64,000 nucleotides of DNA from Buddleja alternifolia (lineage: Eukaryota > Streptophyta > Magnoliopsida > Lamiales > Scrophulariaceae), in NCBI GenBank assembly GCA_019426215.1, contig CM033395.1:14126569-14190568 (forward strand), read 5' to 3'. Made by a program: the position numbers and the translations under genes. Positions 24,275 to 36,395 of the stretch are shown here, piece after piece. Positions within the stretch are counted from its first letter, which is position 1, and each line of letters starts with the position of its first letter. The notes beneath the pieces are model-generated. The model was not told the origin of the DNA, did not search any database, and worked only from the letters and a program-made list of their open reading frames with translations.

Positions 24275-27200
24275 TCAGATAGCTTCAGTCAGATTATCTT
24301 CCAAGGTCATCATCGCTTCATGATTTCTGTTGATTATGAGCTTATTTTCTTCTTGTTGTCTCTTTTTGAAAGCAGTAAAGTGTTTGTCCCAATCAGTTGG
24401 GTCAATACCAATATACCTTAGGCAAATTCTGAAAGTTCGGATGAAGTCAGACATCTGCCTCTCTTCAGCTAAAATTCTTGGATCTGAAGGTTCTGGAATA
24501 AATGCTCTTTGAAGAGGGATGTCAAACTGTTCAAGCAGTGCCCGAGAAGGTATTGGTAGATTTGGATACAGTGCTCGTGGAGGTTCTCTTAGCGTTCTAC
24601 TAGGCACTCCAGCAGAATCACTTACTCCAACATCAGTTATCCAAGAAGGGAGACTTAGCGCAGAAGGAGAAGGTAAAACTTGAGATAAGACTTGACATTT
24701 AGGAGGCGGAGGCTCTTGAGCTCTTGAACTAGACGCTTTCCTCTTTTCTCCTTTTTTCTTCTCTTCCCCCTTATTGCCATCATCAGATTTGAGAAAATGT
24801 TCCGTAAGTAAACTGACCTGATGAGCAATCTGAGACATAGAGTCTGTAATGTCGTCCAAGCACTTGTCGAAGCGTTCCTGCAATGCGAGGAGCTTGGCGC
24901 TGGTAGCATCATTCAGAGATGTCTCTAGGGTGTCGAGGCGCTTTTCAAATGCTTCTTGTATGGCAAGTTGGTTGGCGTGAGTAGCATCATGCATTTCTTG
25001 AAACATTTGTCTGCACTCACCAACAGCCGCTTGAGCTGAACTACGCATATGAGTAATTTGAGCGCTCATAATGTGAGACTCAATCTTTGCTAAATCTTCT
25101 TTAATCCAGTGGAGAGATTCTTCGTTTTGATTAGCATGAGCACTGATATCCTCCAAAACGGATTTGAGCAAAGGACCAAAAGATTGACTCGCTGATTGAA
25201 CAGCTTGAGGAGCCGATCGCTTGAACCTGGATGAGTGTTTGAGAGAGTCAATGGGAACTTGATACATTGGATCGAAGACAGTATCGCGTACATCGAGAGA
25301 AAGATCCTCAGCAATATCACCAATAACGAGTTCAGGAGCCTCAGGAATATTCTCTGGTTGAGACGCTTGAACTGGTTCTTTAGCAGACGCTGGAATACGT
25401 GCAACTTCAGAGGTGGACGCTTCAACTAACTTAGCAGGCGCTTCCTCAAGAGCTGACTCTGTTTGGCGAAAGTCATTGAAGTGGAAGTTCCAATTTGCTA
25501 AATCGGCATACGAAGTGGATGCAGCTTCCAAAAGTGCAGAGAGTCGGGTTCTTGAAAAGCAAGTACCGAAAATGAATGTGCGAAGGGGACTATCAATGGC
25601 CCTGATGTACATGGGACCAATGATATCAAGCACATGATGCGGAAAGACTTTGGACGGCGCTTGACAGATAGAGAAAATGGAATCTGGAGAGTAATTTCTA
25701 GAAAATCCAATCAAGCAGTCAGAAGGAAGAGACTTAAGATGCTGATCTTTAGGTACATAAGCAGCATAGTACTCTTCTAAATATGGATAGATCGCTTGAG
25801 CTAGTCCCTGATTTCTTTCTAGCAGTGAGAGGACAAACTCATAATGATTGAGTACCTCTTTGTGGATAGAAGGGAGCAGTGGATATCCTTGAAATGAATT
25901 GATAATTGAGTCGTTCCATTATCTGAGATTGGCAGTGAAGATTTTGTCGAAATGAGATAATGGAGTCATAATCTTCACCATCAAGTTAAAATTATCTTCG
26001 TAGTGGCTGGGAGCGAAATTCAGGCTAGTAATTTGAGTACTGCCGCTGGTAGACGCTTGAGTGTTGAAATGTAGAGGAGTAATGAACAATCTGTGAAGCT
26101 CTTGACGCAGACATTGTTCAATTTGATGTCTAATTAGTGGGAGCTTAAGAACAGGTCCAACTCTCTGTTGACGCTTCTTCAGGCAATACTTGGCGAAATG
26201 ACGCTTCTTGTCATGCATGCCTATACCAAATAAATGGGGAGCTTGAACTAACTCTGTGAAGGTATATTGATGACCATATACGCTTGAACCCAATTGACTT
26301 CGTTCATACAGTAGTCTGTGCCAGCGTTGACAATAGCTCTAATGCCTTCATGGTGAATATCTCTGATAGATTCAAATCGATATCTATCGGTCTGATAGTT
26401 AGCATTCCAGATGCTATCAAAATATGCATCAGCTTCAGTCTGGATCAGATCTGTGAGAGATTCGAGACGCTCACCGACATGAACTGCTTTATTTTTCCAT
26501 AGGCGAAGTGGATTGATCAAAGGTAGATTTTCAGGACTATTGGCAATATGAGGAAAGTGTGTGTAGCTTTCTCGGTTCAAGACTGCCTCTGATGGATTGA
26601 GAAAGCTAGGGCGAAGTGGCTCATACACACGAATATTGTAGTCTCTGAGAGCAAAACCTGTAGGCTTGTTGTGGCCATAGTCGAGGTAAACGCCAGATCC
26701 ACATCACATCTAGGAGTTGTTCCTTCTTGTCTGTCTTGTTGAAGAATGAGAGAGGATGGTATTTGACCAGGAGTTTTTTGTAGTTGAATGGCCATATAAT
26801 ATTTCCTCTCAATTTCTGTCATCTCAGTGTTAAACACTATATCCCTGATTTTATTGTCGATGTCAATGAGTAGGGCAATCTCATTCTTAGCAGCAATATA
26901 TCTGTCTTCATTATAGCTTGCAGGAATGAAATCTTCTTCGAGTGCTGGGGGCATGTAGTTGATTGAATGATCAATCGTCTTCAGCATGTCCAGTTGGAAG
27001 AAGTGCCTTGGCTTTGTAACGTCTTCAGCAATGCTCTGACCTTCTGAGCGTGCCTCTGTTATAGCTGGAACAGGGATTGATGATTGAATCTCTTTGGAAG
27101 CAGGTTCCTCAGTTTCAATTTCAACAGCTTCTGCGGCAACGTCTTTGGAAATCACCACAACTTTTGTCAACTCAACATCTAGGTGGACGTTTGTTGACGC

Positions 27201-28504
27201 TTCAGCAGCAGCTGGAACTAAAGCTGTAACATATGGACTATCCTCTATAAGAGCAGGATCTTCTACAGATGTAGGAATAGGAATGCTGTGGGAAGAAATA
27301 AACTTACCTGAGAACTTGTCTCAACAGCAACACTTTGAGCGCTTGGCTCAACAGCAACTTGAGAGCTTGGCTCAATAGTCTCAGGCTCTTCAGGAACAGG
27401 AGCAACTCGATGCTTGCTTGTCCTGGAACGCTTGAAGATTTTCTTCACGTTGACTCCTTCAACGAGTTTGAGCGCTTGACCGGGAGGAGCAGCAGCTGGT
27501 TCATCGAATTCAATTTGTTTGATGATTCCTTCTAGCTTCCTCCGCTTGAGAGGTAACTTGTCCTGTGCATCCTCATCAGTTTCCTCATCATTCTTCTGAG
27601 GAGCAGGAACAGCTTGTGCCTTGGGCTTTCTAGGAGCCCTTTTCTTGGTAGCAGCCAGACGCTTCACAGCTTCCTCTTGAGCGGAACGCTCAGCCTCTTC
27701 ATCAGCCGCTTCACGTACAGTCTGACGCTCAGAAAGTGGTTTAGCAGCACCACCAACTTTGGGAGGATTGAATAGATTGGTCAGAATCCTTCTTCCCAAA
27801 AACTTGGTCTTATTCAACGGAAGACCAGATGAGTAAACACAGTCTGATCTGTACAAAAGGTCACTCAAAACAAGCCTATATGGTTTATTTAGGGTGTTCA
27901 GACAGTCCCTAAACCTTCCGAAGATGTACTCACTCCAGTTGATTTGGATAGAGAGGAGTATCGCTGTCATCATCTGAAATTGTGTGGGGTTGACCTTATC
28001 AAAAGTGCCCACTCTGCATTCAATAATCTTACTGCATAAATCAGCCAACAGATGGTATTGTGATACCAAATCTTTCTTTTCAAAGTGCTGGGTGTAGGGT
28101 ACATCATCGTAAGGCCTCATAATCGTCCATGCTTCCTTGATTTGTGCTAGAGTAATACTATCCAGTGCTTTACTCCCATTGGGAAGTTTAAAGTTCTTTG
28201 CAATGGATGCAGCAGACAACACAAATTCCCTAGGTGCCTCCTTCTTGAACATAGGGAAAAAGCAAGAGATAGACTTCTTGTCCTCTAAGAGTTTAGCAGT
28301 CCTCCAAAAAGTGTCAACCTCAGTCGAAAAGAAATATGAATATTGCGTTAAGAAATTCTTCAGCCCGGCCTTTGAAACTGTGTCCATCATATCATGTAGG
28401 TTGATCTGGGGTTGATCATACAGGAATTTCCAGTCGACAATAGGGCCTTCAGTAACCTTGATGATAGACTCGGCAGAAGTAGACGAAGCTTTCTTTGGTG
28501 CCAT
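24275..28504 (-). pseudogene. Very long extra ORF of the Sirevirus-like element (broken)
   Basis: Four open blocks run on the minus strand in three frames: 28504-27263, 27170-26577, 26628-26248, and 26293-24275 with one stop at about 25919. About 1,400 codons are covered. The N-terminal block starts MAPKKASSTSAESI and is followed by a helical, Phe- and Trp-containing domain I do not recognise with certainty. It resembles extra plant-transposon ORFs. Basic clusters KKRAPRKPKAQ and LPLKRRKLE could be nuclear signals. The C-terminal block is rich in heptad-like sequence (about 25150-24780), then KGEEKKKGEKRKASSSRAQE. I see no signal peptide or membrane segment, so an envelope role is not supported. 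A coiled-coil, possibly nucleic-acid-binding role is inference. It sits between pol and the 3' LTR. Confidence 0.75.
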
Positions 28505-29336
28505 TTTTGAAAGTAGAGTGAATTGAGATTTTCTTTTGTTTTTGAGAGAGAGAGAGAGAGAGAGAAATTTGCAGAAATCGTTGAGTGAAAGTGAATGATT
28601 TTTTTGCAGAAATTATGTTTTAAATGACACAGTAAATAATTTTGAAACTTGTGTTCTCTAGTCTCTCTAGGATTTAAACACGTGTAAAGACTTTTTAATC
28701 TCAGTCATAAATTCATTAATTGCGGACGCGAGTTTTGTGTAAGAGCGAAAAGTTACATTTGGTAATTCCCATATAAAGATTTGACATCCGAGTTAGAATT
28801 AAAAAAAACGTTTGGCATTTTCAGAGTGTAGCACACGCGCCTGATGCTACACTGACACGTACACAAACACGTGCTATCTCTGAACCGTCATTTTAAAAGT
28901 TTTGATTACCCGCCAGTTTAATGTGATAGAAGCGTGCGAGTAGAGTACAAAATAGACTTTTGAGTCTACCCACTCAAAAAGCTTGTAAAATTTATGCACG
29001 ACTTTAAAAACAAACATTTTATATTAAGTGTTGAATGGAATTGGTTCAACGCTTAACTGATATCACTGGTTGATATATCATTAGAAAATTAGACGCTTAG
29101 GATTGAGAAGACTTTTTATGTTTGAGCGTCCAATATTTTATGCATAAGTAATACTGAGCGTTGATGATCATGCATTTGAAAATTTTGATCATTGACGCTT
29201 GCAGTTGTGGTCAGGTACAACTTTAAGGTTCCCCCTAAATTTGATAACTTGTACCAATAAACAAAAACTTCTTTTAGACATAAATCAAGTGGATTCCCCC
29301 TAAATTATATGTCTAATAAAGTATGATGCAAAATGA

Positions 29337-32300
29337 TTAAGCATTTAAATCAATCATACCTAATTCACTTCTCAAAGTGAGAAAACGTTGTTCGTTGAGC
29401 GCTTTGGTGAAGATATCTGCCAATTGTTTATCAGTTCCGATAAAGTGCATGGAGATATCTTTCTTTTGAACGTGGTCACGAAGAAAATGGTATCTAATGT
29501 CAATGTGTTTGGTTCTGGAATGAAGAACAGGGTTTTGAGTCATGGCTAGAGCGCTTTGGTTATCACAATGACTGGGGGTTGGACCTAGGATTATTCCATA
29601 ATCTCTAAGTTGTTGCCTCATCTATAACACTTGTGCACAACAACTTCCTGCAGCTACATACTCAGCTTCGGCTGTGGAGGTAGCTATGGATTGTTGTTTC
29701 TTACTATGCCATGAAACTAACCTGTCACCTAGAAATTGACACGTACCACTAGTACTCTTACGATCTATTTTGCAACCTGCAAAATCTGCATATGAGTAAC
29801 CAATTAGTTCAAAAAGAGAGTCCCTTGGATACATAAGCCCACATTTTGTGTGCCTTTCAAGTATTTAAGGATCTTCTTGGCAGCAATTAAGTGTGACTTT
29901 TTAGGATCAACTTGAAATCGTGCACACATGCATATTGAAAACATAATATCAGGTCTACTAGCAGTAAGATAAAGAAGTGATCCAATGATACCTCTATTAT
30001 TAGTGATATCAACTTTCTTTCCACTTTCATCTTTATCTACCTTAAGAGTTTGGCTCATTGGAATTTTTGAATATGATGCATTTTACATACCAAATTTCTT
30101 AATCATATCTCTTGTATATTTAGCTTGGTTAATAAATATGCCATTAGGGAGTTGTTTAACTTGTAATCCTAAGAAAAAGGTGAATTCACCCATCATGCTC
30201 ATTTTAAATTGTTCTTGCATCATTTTCGAAAATTTCTCATACAGACGCTTGTTGGTAGAACCGAATATAATATCATCAACATAAATTTGGACTAAGAGAA
30301 TATCTTCGTTATTGGTAATTTTGAATAACGTTGTATCAACGCTGCCTTTTGAAAAGCCTTTACCAATAAGAAAGATAGAGAGAGTGTCATACCATGCTCG
30401 GGGTGTTTGCTTAAGCCCATAAAGTGCTTTGTCTAGGTTGTAGACCATAACCTTACCATGATTGTTGATGAATCCTGGTGGTTGCTCCACATATACTTCT
30501 TCTTGGAGTTTATCATTCAGGAAAGCACTCTTTACGTCCATCTGATACACCATGAACTTGTTGAACACTGCATACGCTAGAAACATGCGGATTGCTTCAA
30601 GACGAGCGACAGGAGCATATGTCTCATCAAAATCAATACCCTCTTCTTGACAATATCCTTGAGCTACGAGTCTGGCCTTGTTCCTTATCACAATGCCATT
30701 CTCATTCATCTTGATTCTATAAACCTATCTAGTCCCAATAACTCCTTGGTGAGTTGGTCTTGGCACTAGTGTCCAAACCTTATTTCGTTCAAATTGATTA
30801 AGCTCTTCTTGCATTGCTTCAATCCAACTTGGATCACTTAGCGCTTCATCCTTTTTCTTAGGTTCCATTTCAGATAAAAAGCTTGCGAACATAGCCTCAT
30901 TGATCGTAGGGGCTCTAGTCCTAACAGGCGCTTCAATATCTCCAATAATTTGCTCAGGTGGATGATCACGCAGCCATAGTCTATCTGGTTGGAAAGGGCT
31001 AAGAGGTTGAACAGACGCTAGACTATCCTCTTGCATAGGCGCTTCAAGTTCACAGATCCTTGTTTGCTCTTGATGATCACTCTCTTCATGATCATCAGCA
31101 TTTCTTACAATATTGTCCATATTAACCTCACGAGTAATCTTAGGAGGTGGCACTGAGATCTCATCATCGTCTTCACTGTCATCGTTAATGGTGATCTTAG
31201 ACGCTTGATGACATAGATCTTCAACTCCTACATCATTCACATTAACCTTACCCGGTTCTTGGTTAGCATCATCAAAAACAACATGAATAGATTCCTCAAC
31301 CTTCGATTTGATCTTATTTAGGATGCGAAAATTCTTTCCATTCTTGGCGTAGCCTAAAAAGATTCCTTCATCCGCTTTAGGATCACATGTCTTTAGACTT
31401 TGGGATCCATTATTATGGATATAACATTTTGAACCAAAGACGTGAAAATATGAAACATTTGGCTTACGTCCCTTCCATAGTTCATACGGAGTTTTGCCAT
31501 GCTGTTTGTTGATCATGCAACGGTTTTGAGTGTAACAGACAGTGTTGATCGCTTCGGCCCAAAACCTAGGAGCAAGCTTGGATTCTGCTAACATTGTCCT
31601 AGCAACTTCCTTGAGCGTTCGGTTCCGGCGCTCAGCAACACCATTTTGTTGGGGAGTTCTGGGAGCAGAATACTCATGATGTATTCCATTTTCTGCACAA
31701 AACTTCTCAACAATCTTGTTAGTAAACTCAGTACCGTGATCGCTTCTTATTCTTGCAACCTAAAGATTTTTCAATATTTGAAGTTGCCGAATAAGCGTGG
31801 TTAACTTGTCACATGTCTCATCTTTGGATGAAAGAAATTCCACCCATGTAAATCGAGAGAAATCATCTACTATCACCAAAGTATACTTTTAATCGCTTAC
31901 ACTGATCGTTTGAACAGGTCCAAACAAATCCATGTGAAGTAGTTCAAGTATTCTAGAGGTAGATAGATGAGATTTTCTCTTGAACGATGACATAACTTGT
32001 TTAGCCATTTGACAAGCGTCACAAAGGCGATCCTTGTGAAATGGTCCATTTGGTAATCCCTCTACAAGATTTTGACTTATAAGCTGAGAAATTGTTTTGA
32101 AGTTGAGGTGATTCATTTTTCTATGCCATAACCAACCCATTTTAGATTCATTTTTAGCAATAAAGCATGTTGGGCTGTTATCATCTGTTGAACTGCAATC
32201 TACTAGATATACGTTGTTAGTTCTTTTACCCTTTAATTTAGTAGACTTAGTCCTAGCGTCATTTATATAGCAACAGTCACTTGAGAATATGACTTCACAG

Positions 32301-32560
32301 CCTTTATCACAAAATTGACTTATGCTTAATAAATTGTGCTTTAGACCCTCAACATAATAAACATCACTTATTATGATGTTCCCCCTATGCACAGTACCTA
32401 TACCTTTGGTTTTACCTTTGGAGTTGTCACCAAATACAACCTGAGGACCATTGGCAGCTCGATAGTTGATCAGAAGATCTTTGGAACCAGTCATGTGCCT
32501 TGACAATCCACTATCGAAGTACCACACAGATGTATCGGCTCTTGCTCTAGGTACCTGCAA
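29337..32560 (-). pseudogene. pol of the Sirevirus-like element (PR-INT-RT-RH), broken
   Basis: Domain order on the minus strand: protease with WYFDSGLSRHMTG (near 32520); pre-integrase zinc-binding block LWHRKMNHLNFKTI ... LCDACQMAK; integrase core over 31890-31400 (SDHGTEF, QQNGVAERRNRT); RT at 30860-30083 ([20 protein letters not shown], catalytic [10 protein letters not shown]); RNase H to 29337 (STAEAEYVAAGSCCAQ, DIRYHFLRDHV). Stops lie near 31888, 31760, 30722, 30082 and 29621, and frames shift near 29830. These would make the DNA copy and insert it; with this damage it cannot. The domain order INT before RT is the copia signature. Confidence 0.93.
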
Positions 32561-32574
32561 TCAAAAGGGAAGTT

Positions 32575-34748
32575 CTATTTCTGTTCAGGTACCCATTGTT
32601 GCTTAGGTCTTTTAACATTAGTAACATTGTTAGTTTGAATTAGAACTTTAGGAAGCCATATTTGCCTGGTCTTCATTGTAGGAATACTGGCCTTTTTGGG
32701 TTTCACAACGTGTTGTGTGTGCTTTTTGGGTGTATAATAATATCCTTGATTATAACGGTAGTCATAATCATAGTCATAATCATAATCATCATAGTATCGA
32801 TAATATGATCTTGACTGTCTTGGATATGGACGCTGGTATTTCCTTGACGCTGGCTTGGGTTGCACTTTTGGTGCTGGATGCTTAGCGCTTGATTCACAAT
32901 GGTCAGACTTATCTTTAGCCTTTTGAGCGTTTGGATAGATCCGTCTTTGTGAATCATTTGCCTTAGCCTTACCCTTGCCTGAGTTAGCTTTGACTTTCTC
33001 ATTTGGCCTCTTACCATTGTCGCTAGGTTTATTTTGTGTTTGACCTTGTGAACCTCTCTCAACAAAGATAACACCCTTTCCTTTGTTGGTCACCGTAACA
33101 TTAGATTTATTAGGTTGTTTACCGAGTTTATCACATCCTAAACCGGTCTTTTCACCAAATAATCTAGTTACTTCAGTCACATTATCCAACTTTCTAGAAG
33201 TTTCTGATAATGATGAGATGAGCTGCTCTGATTTAGCAAGTTTAGCGATCAAATCAACTTCTCTCTTGACTATTATATCAAGATCGCTTTTTAATTGAAT
33301 AATTTCACTTTCAAGCGATTGGTTCTTCTCAATGCACTGTTGCTGAACTTGCAACTCTGCTTTGAGCGTTACTTTATCTCTTGTGAGTGATGAGATAATA
33401 GCGAGATCGTTTTGATATATTTTGGCAGCTTCTTGACATTCATTGTAGTATTCTTTGACTTTGTCAAGTAATTCATCATAAGAGAGAGGAATAGATAATT
33501 CATTGATTACCTCAGGAGACGCTTCATCAACTCTGGCCATGAGACATATGAGCGCTGAGTCATCTAATGGCTCATCATCATCACTACTCTCCTCTGATGA
33601 TTCTAGATCTTCAGGTGCGGATGCTTGTTCTGATTCCGCTAGCAAACCTTGTTGACGAAGGTTGCTCCTGAATTGGTTTCTATCCAAGTAATCCTGCCTT
33701 GAGGGCTTGGATACGTTTGGATAAGGGCAATTTACCTGGTAGTGCCCTGGTTTCCTGCAATTATAACAAAGATTAGTTTTCATCTTCTGTTCATTTGTTA
33801 ACCTTGCAATGTGTGGTTTTGAGACCACTGGAGCTGAGAGATTTTGAGTAGACGCTTGGTACTGAACAGGCGCTTGGGGTGAGGGAACAGAATACTGAGG
33901 CGCTTGAAACTGTTGTTGCATCGGAGAAGGCGCTTGATATGAATTTTGTCCTTGATTATTGAAACCTTTTCCTTTCTTTTCATATCTCAAGAACTTCCTG
34001 AATCTATTCAGCAAAGCCAACTCCTCTTCTTCATTGATATCTAAATTCTTTCCTTTATTGCCCAATTTGCCTTTGATTGATGCTATAAGCGCTCCAGATT
34101 CAATTACTGTACTACTCACAACATCACTAGCAAAATTCAACTCGAACTCAAATCCAACATATTTGATTCTCTCATAGCAGTTGTCTTCATCAAGAATTTA
34201 CTTGGTAAACTTCTAAAGATCTTAACTACCATTTCTCGATTCTGCAAATCCATTCCCAACGATGTAAGTTTTGTAACTAGAGCTGTAAATCTTATATCGA
34301 ATTGCTCTAAAGTTTCATTGGGTAGCATCTTAAAGCCGTTAAACTTTTCCTTGGCAATGGAAAGTTTGTTCTCTTTAATCTGTGCTGAACCACCACAAAT
34401 TGTAGCCAACTTATCCCATATTTCTTTAGTGGTTTTGCACAACTTGATCTTGTTAATTAGGTTGTCATTATCACCAATAGCCGTATACAGAGCATTACGA
34501 CCAACATTATCCAAATTAGCTCTTCGACGCTCATCTGGAGACCATTCTTGTTTCGGTTTTTCAACGTAACCATCTGGAGTGTCTTCCGTGGCTCCAGGCG
34601 CTCTTGTGATAACTTTATATATTTTGATTAGCCCATCTGAAATAATATCACACATGTCATCATCACATGAATAGAGATATGTAAATGCTTTGACTTTCCA
34701 TGTGTCAAAATTTAACTCAGTCAGTTTGAAAACTTTAGCAAATGCCAT
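32575..34748 (-). pseudogene. gag of the Sirevirus-like element with zinc knuckle, frameshifted
   Basis: The frame starts MAFAKVFKLTELNFDTWKVK at 34748, about 85 bp inside the primer site. It reads a copia Gag (ETLEQFDIRFTALVTKLTSL) to a stop at 34137. A second frame (34140-32575) continues with the Gag C-terminus, the CCHC knuckle CYNCRKPGHYQVNC near 33770, an acidic stretch, a coiled-coil segment (33480-33150) and a basic tail rich in Lys, Tyr and Asp. One frameshift near 34140 separates the halves. The long C-terminal extension is usual in Sireviruses. Confidence 0.9.
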
Positions 34749-34832
34749 GTTTAAACTCTAAAGCAACTAAGTTTGAAAAAGGATCTAAACAAGCAGTTAT
34801 GCTTGGAAATTTTAGAATTTCAACTTTTAAAC

Positions 34833-34844
34833 GCTCTGATACCA
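34833..34844 (-). other. Primer binding site (initiator tRNA-Met type) of the Sirevirus-like element
   Basis: On the minus strand tggtatcagagc lies two bases inside the 5' LTR end (GGGACCAACA). This is the classical plant copia primer site complementary to the 3' end of initiator tRNA-Met. Confidence 0.93.
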
Positions 34845-34846
34845 CT

Positions 34847-36395
34847 TGTTGGTCCCAAGTGGCATACGAAAGGGTTTAGAGGGGGGGGGGGTTGAATAGA
34901 CCCTGAAGACTTTTTCGACTTCAAAAAGATTTGTATTAAAAAGGATTTTGGACGCTTGAAAAGTAGACGCTTGACTGAGCGTTTACTTGAAATATAGACG
35001 TTTAGGCTAAGCGTCTGATGAAGACTGTTTTTAGAAAGTTAACTTAGACTTCAAGATTTGAATACTTTAACCAAGTAAGTTTAAGCGTTCAGTTCTTTAA
35101 TCAGTGTTAGCACAACGGAATGATTTTTGTAGTCTTCCTTTTTAAAAGGCTTTAGCGTCACAGAAAGTGTATTTAGTTGCTTAGCGTTTGATTAAGTTTT
35201 GCTTGATCAGTTTATGATATGACAATATGAAAAGCTGAATGTAAAGTAAAGAACACAATATTTGTAAGGTTCGTTGGGTGGTGTAATCCCAACTACGTCC
35301 TTCTTCTCCTTGTACACTTGGAGGCAATCCATTAAAATGATTCTCAAAGAATCACACAGAATCTTCTACAAATTAGGGAGAGATCGATATTGATGACTTG
35401 AGCTCCTTGATCACACAGATTTTTGCTCCAAATCACTTCAATCCCCTTGCTTCTTTCACCCAGAAATACGGCAAGTATCCGACTTTGACTTCACACAGAT
35501 CGCGAGGCTTGGATAGGGGTTTTTCTAAAAGGTTTGTTTGATTTTGATAAAGTTCAAACAACTAGGAATATCTCAGTAGTAATGTGGGTTTCTCTGAAGA
35601 GAATGTTTGAGATATTGGTTGACTGTCTCAGGAATTTGAAGAAAAGAAAAGAGAATGTTTTCTTGAATGTTCTGGTTTTTCTGAGATTGTAAGGAATGAG
35701 ACTTCAATGTAATAGCAATTCAACTTGATAATTGCTCTCTCTGTTCTTGGCTTGTTGTTGAAGTCCTATTTATAGGCATTCTTGGAAAAAGTGTCTGTTT
35801 GACACATGCATGAGCGCGTGTCTTTCACTTCCACGAGTGAACCACTTTTGTCCTTTTTTCTAAAAATCTGCTGCACAAAAGTTGGTGCTGCAGTCTTTGA
35901 GTAGTTGACAACCCAATAGGGTGGCTTCTCCGTACGTCTGAAAGTGCTTATCACATTTAATGCTCTTATCAGTAATGCATTTGAATTAAATGCCCGTTGG
36001 CACTTAATGCATTGAGAATATTTGCATTAAACTCCTTCTGGATTTAGAAATAAATTCAGGTGAAATTAGTCATTGATAGACGCTTATTCAACCTTGAATC
36101 ACTTCTATCCTATAAGGTGACGCTTGGTGTAGCTAATCATTCTAGACGCTTGGAATCTTCATCTTTATTCAGACTTCAGGCGCTTGAGTCTTCAAACTTT
36201 ACTTCTGATAAACTCACTCAGAACATATTAGACGCTCAGTCTAAGACAACTTAACCTAACAATCTAGAATAAAAACAAAAACAAAGCCTATTACAAATCT
36301 AACGCTTCAAAGCTGAAAGCAAACTTACATACTTTGGGGTCTAACAAAAAGTCCTAATTGTCATCATCAAAACATCTAACATGAAATTCCTAACA
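34847..36395 (-). repeat. 5' LTR of the Sirevirus-like element
   Basis: This 1549-bp LTR has TG...CA ends and is highly similar by eye to the 3' LTR at 20063-24001 apart from the CACTA insertion. It holds many gacgctt/aagcgtc motifs. On the minus strand transcription would begin within it and run toward 24000. GAGGA follows at 36396. Confidence 0.95.

Larger units (their letters stand above)
20063..36395 (-). mobile_element. Sirevirus-like (SIRE/Maximus type) Ty1/copia element
   Basis: LTRs are 34847-36395 (5', 1549 bp) and 20063-24001 (3', about 1552 bp once the CACTA insertion is removed). They are highly similar by eye and begin TGTTAGGAATTTCATG on the minus strand. The target duplication GAGGA is at 20058-20062 and 36396-36400. 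Order on the minus strand: LTR, iMet primer site, gag with CCHC knuckle, pol (PR-INT-RT-RH), a spacer with purine runs, a very long extra ORF, polypurine tract, LTR. This layout is that of Sireviruses, which often carry an extra 3' ORF. Without the CACTA it is about 13.9 kb, long for copia. Frameshifts and stops in every gene make it inactive now. Confidence 0.95.

Noticed and set aside
24275..28504. Host coiled-coil genes on the minus strand
   Set aside because: They lie between pol and the 3' LTR of one copia element with matching LTRs and target duplication, so they are element-encoded.
24275..28504. Envelope gene of a copia element
   Set aside because: No signal peptide, membrane helix or furin-type region is apparent.
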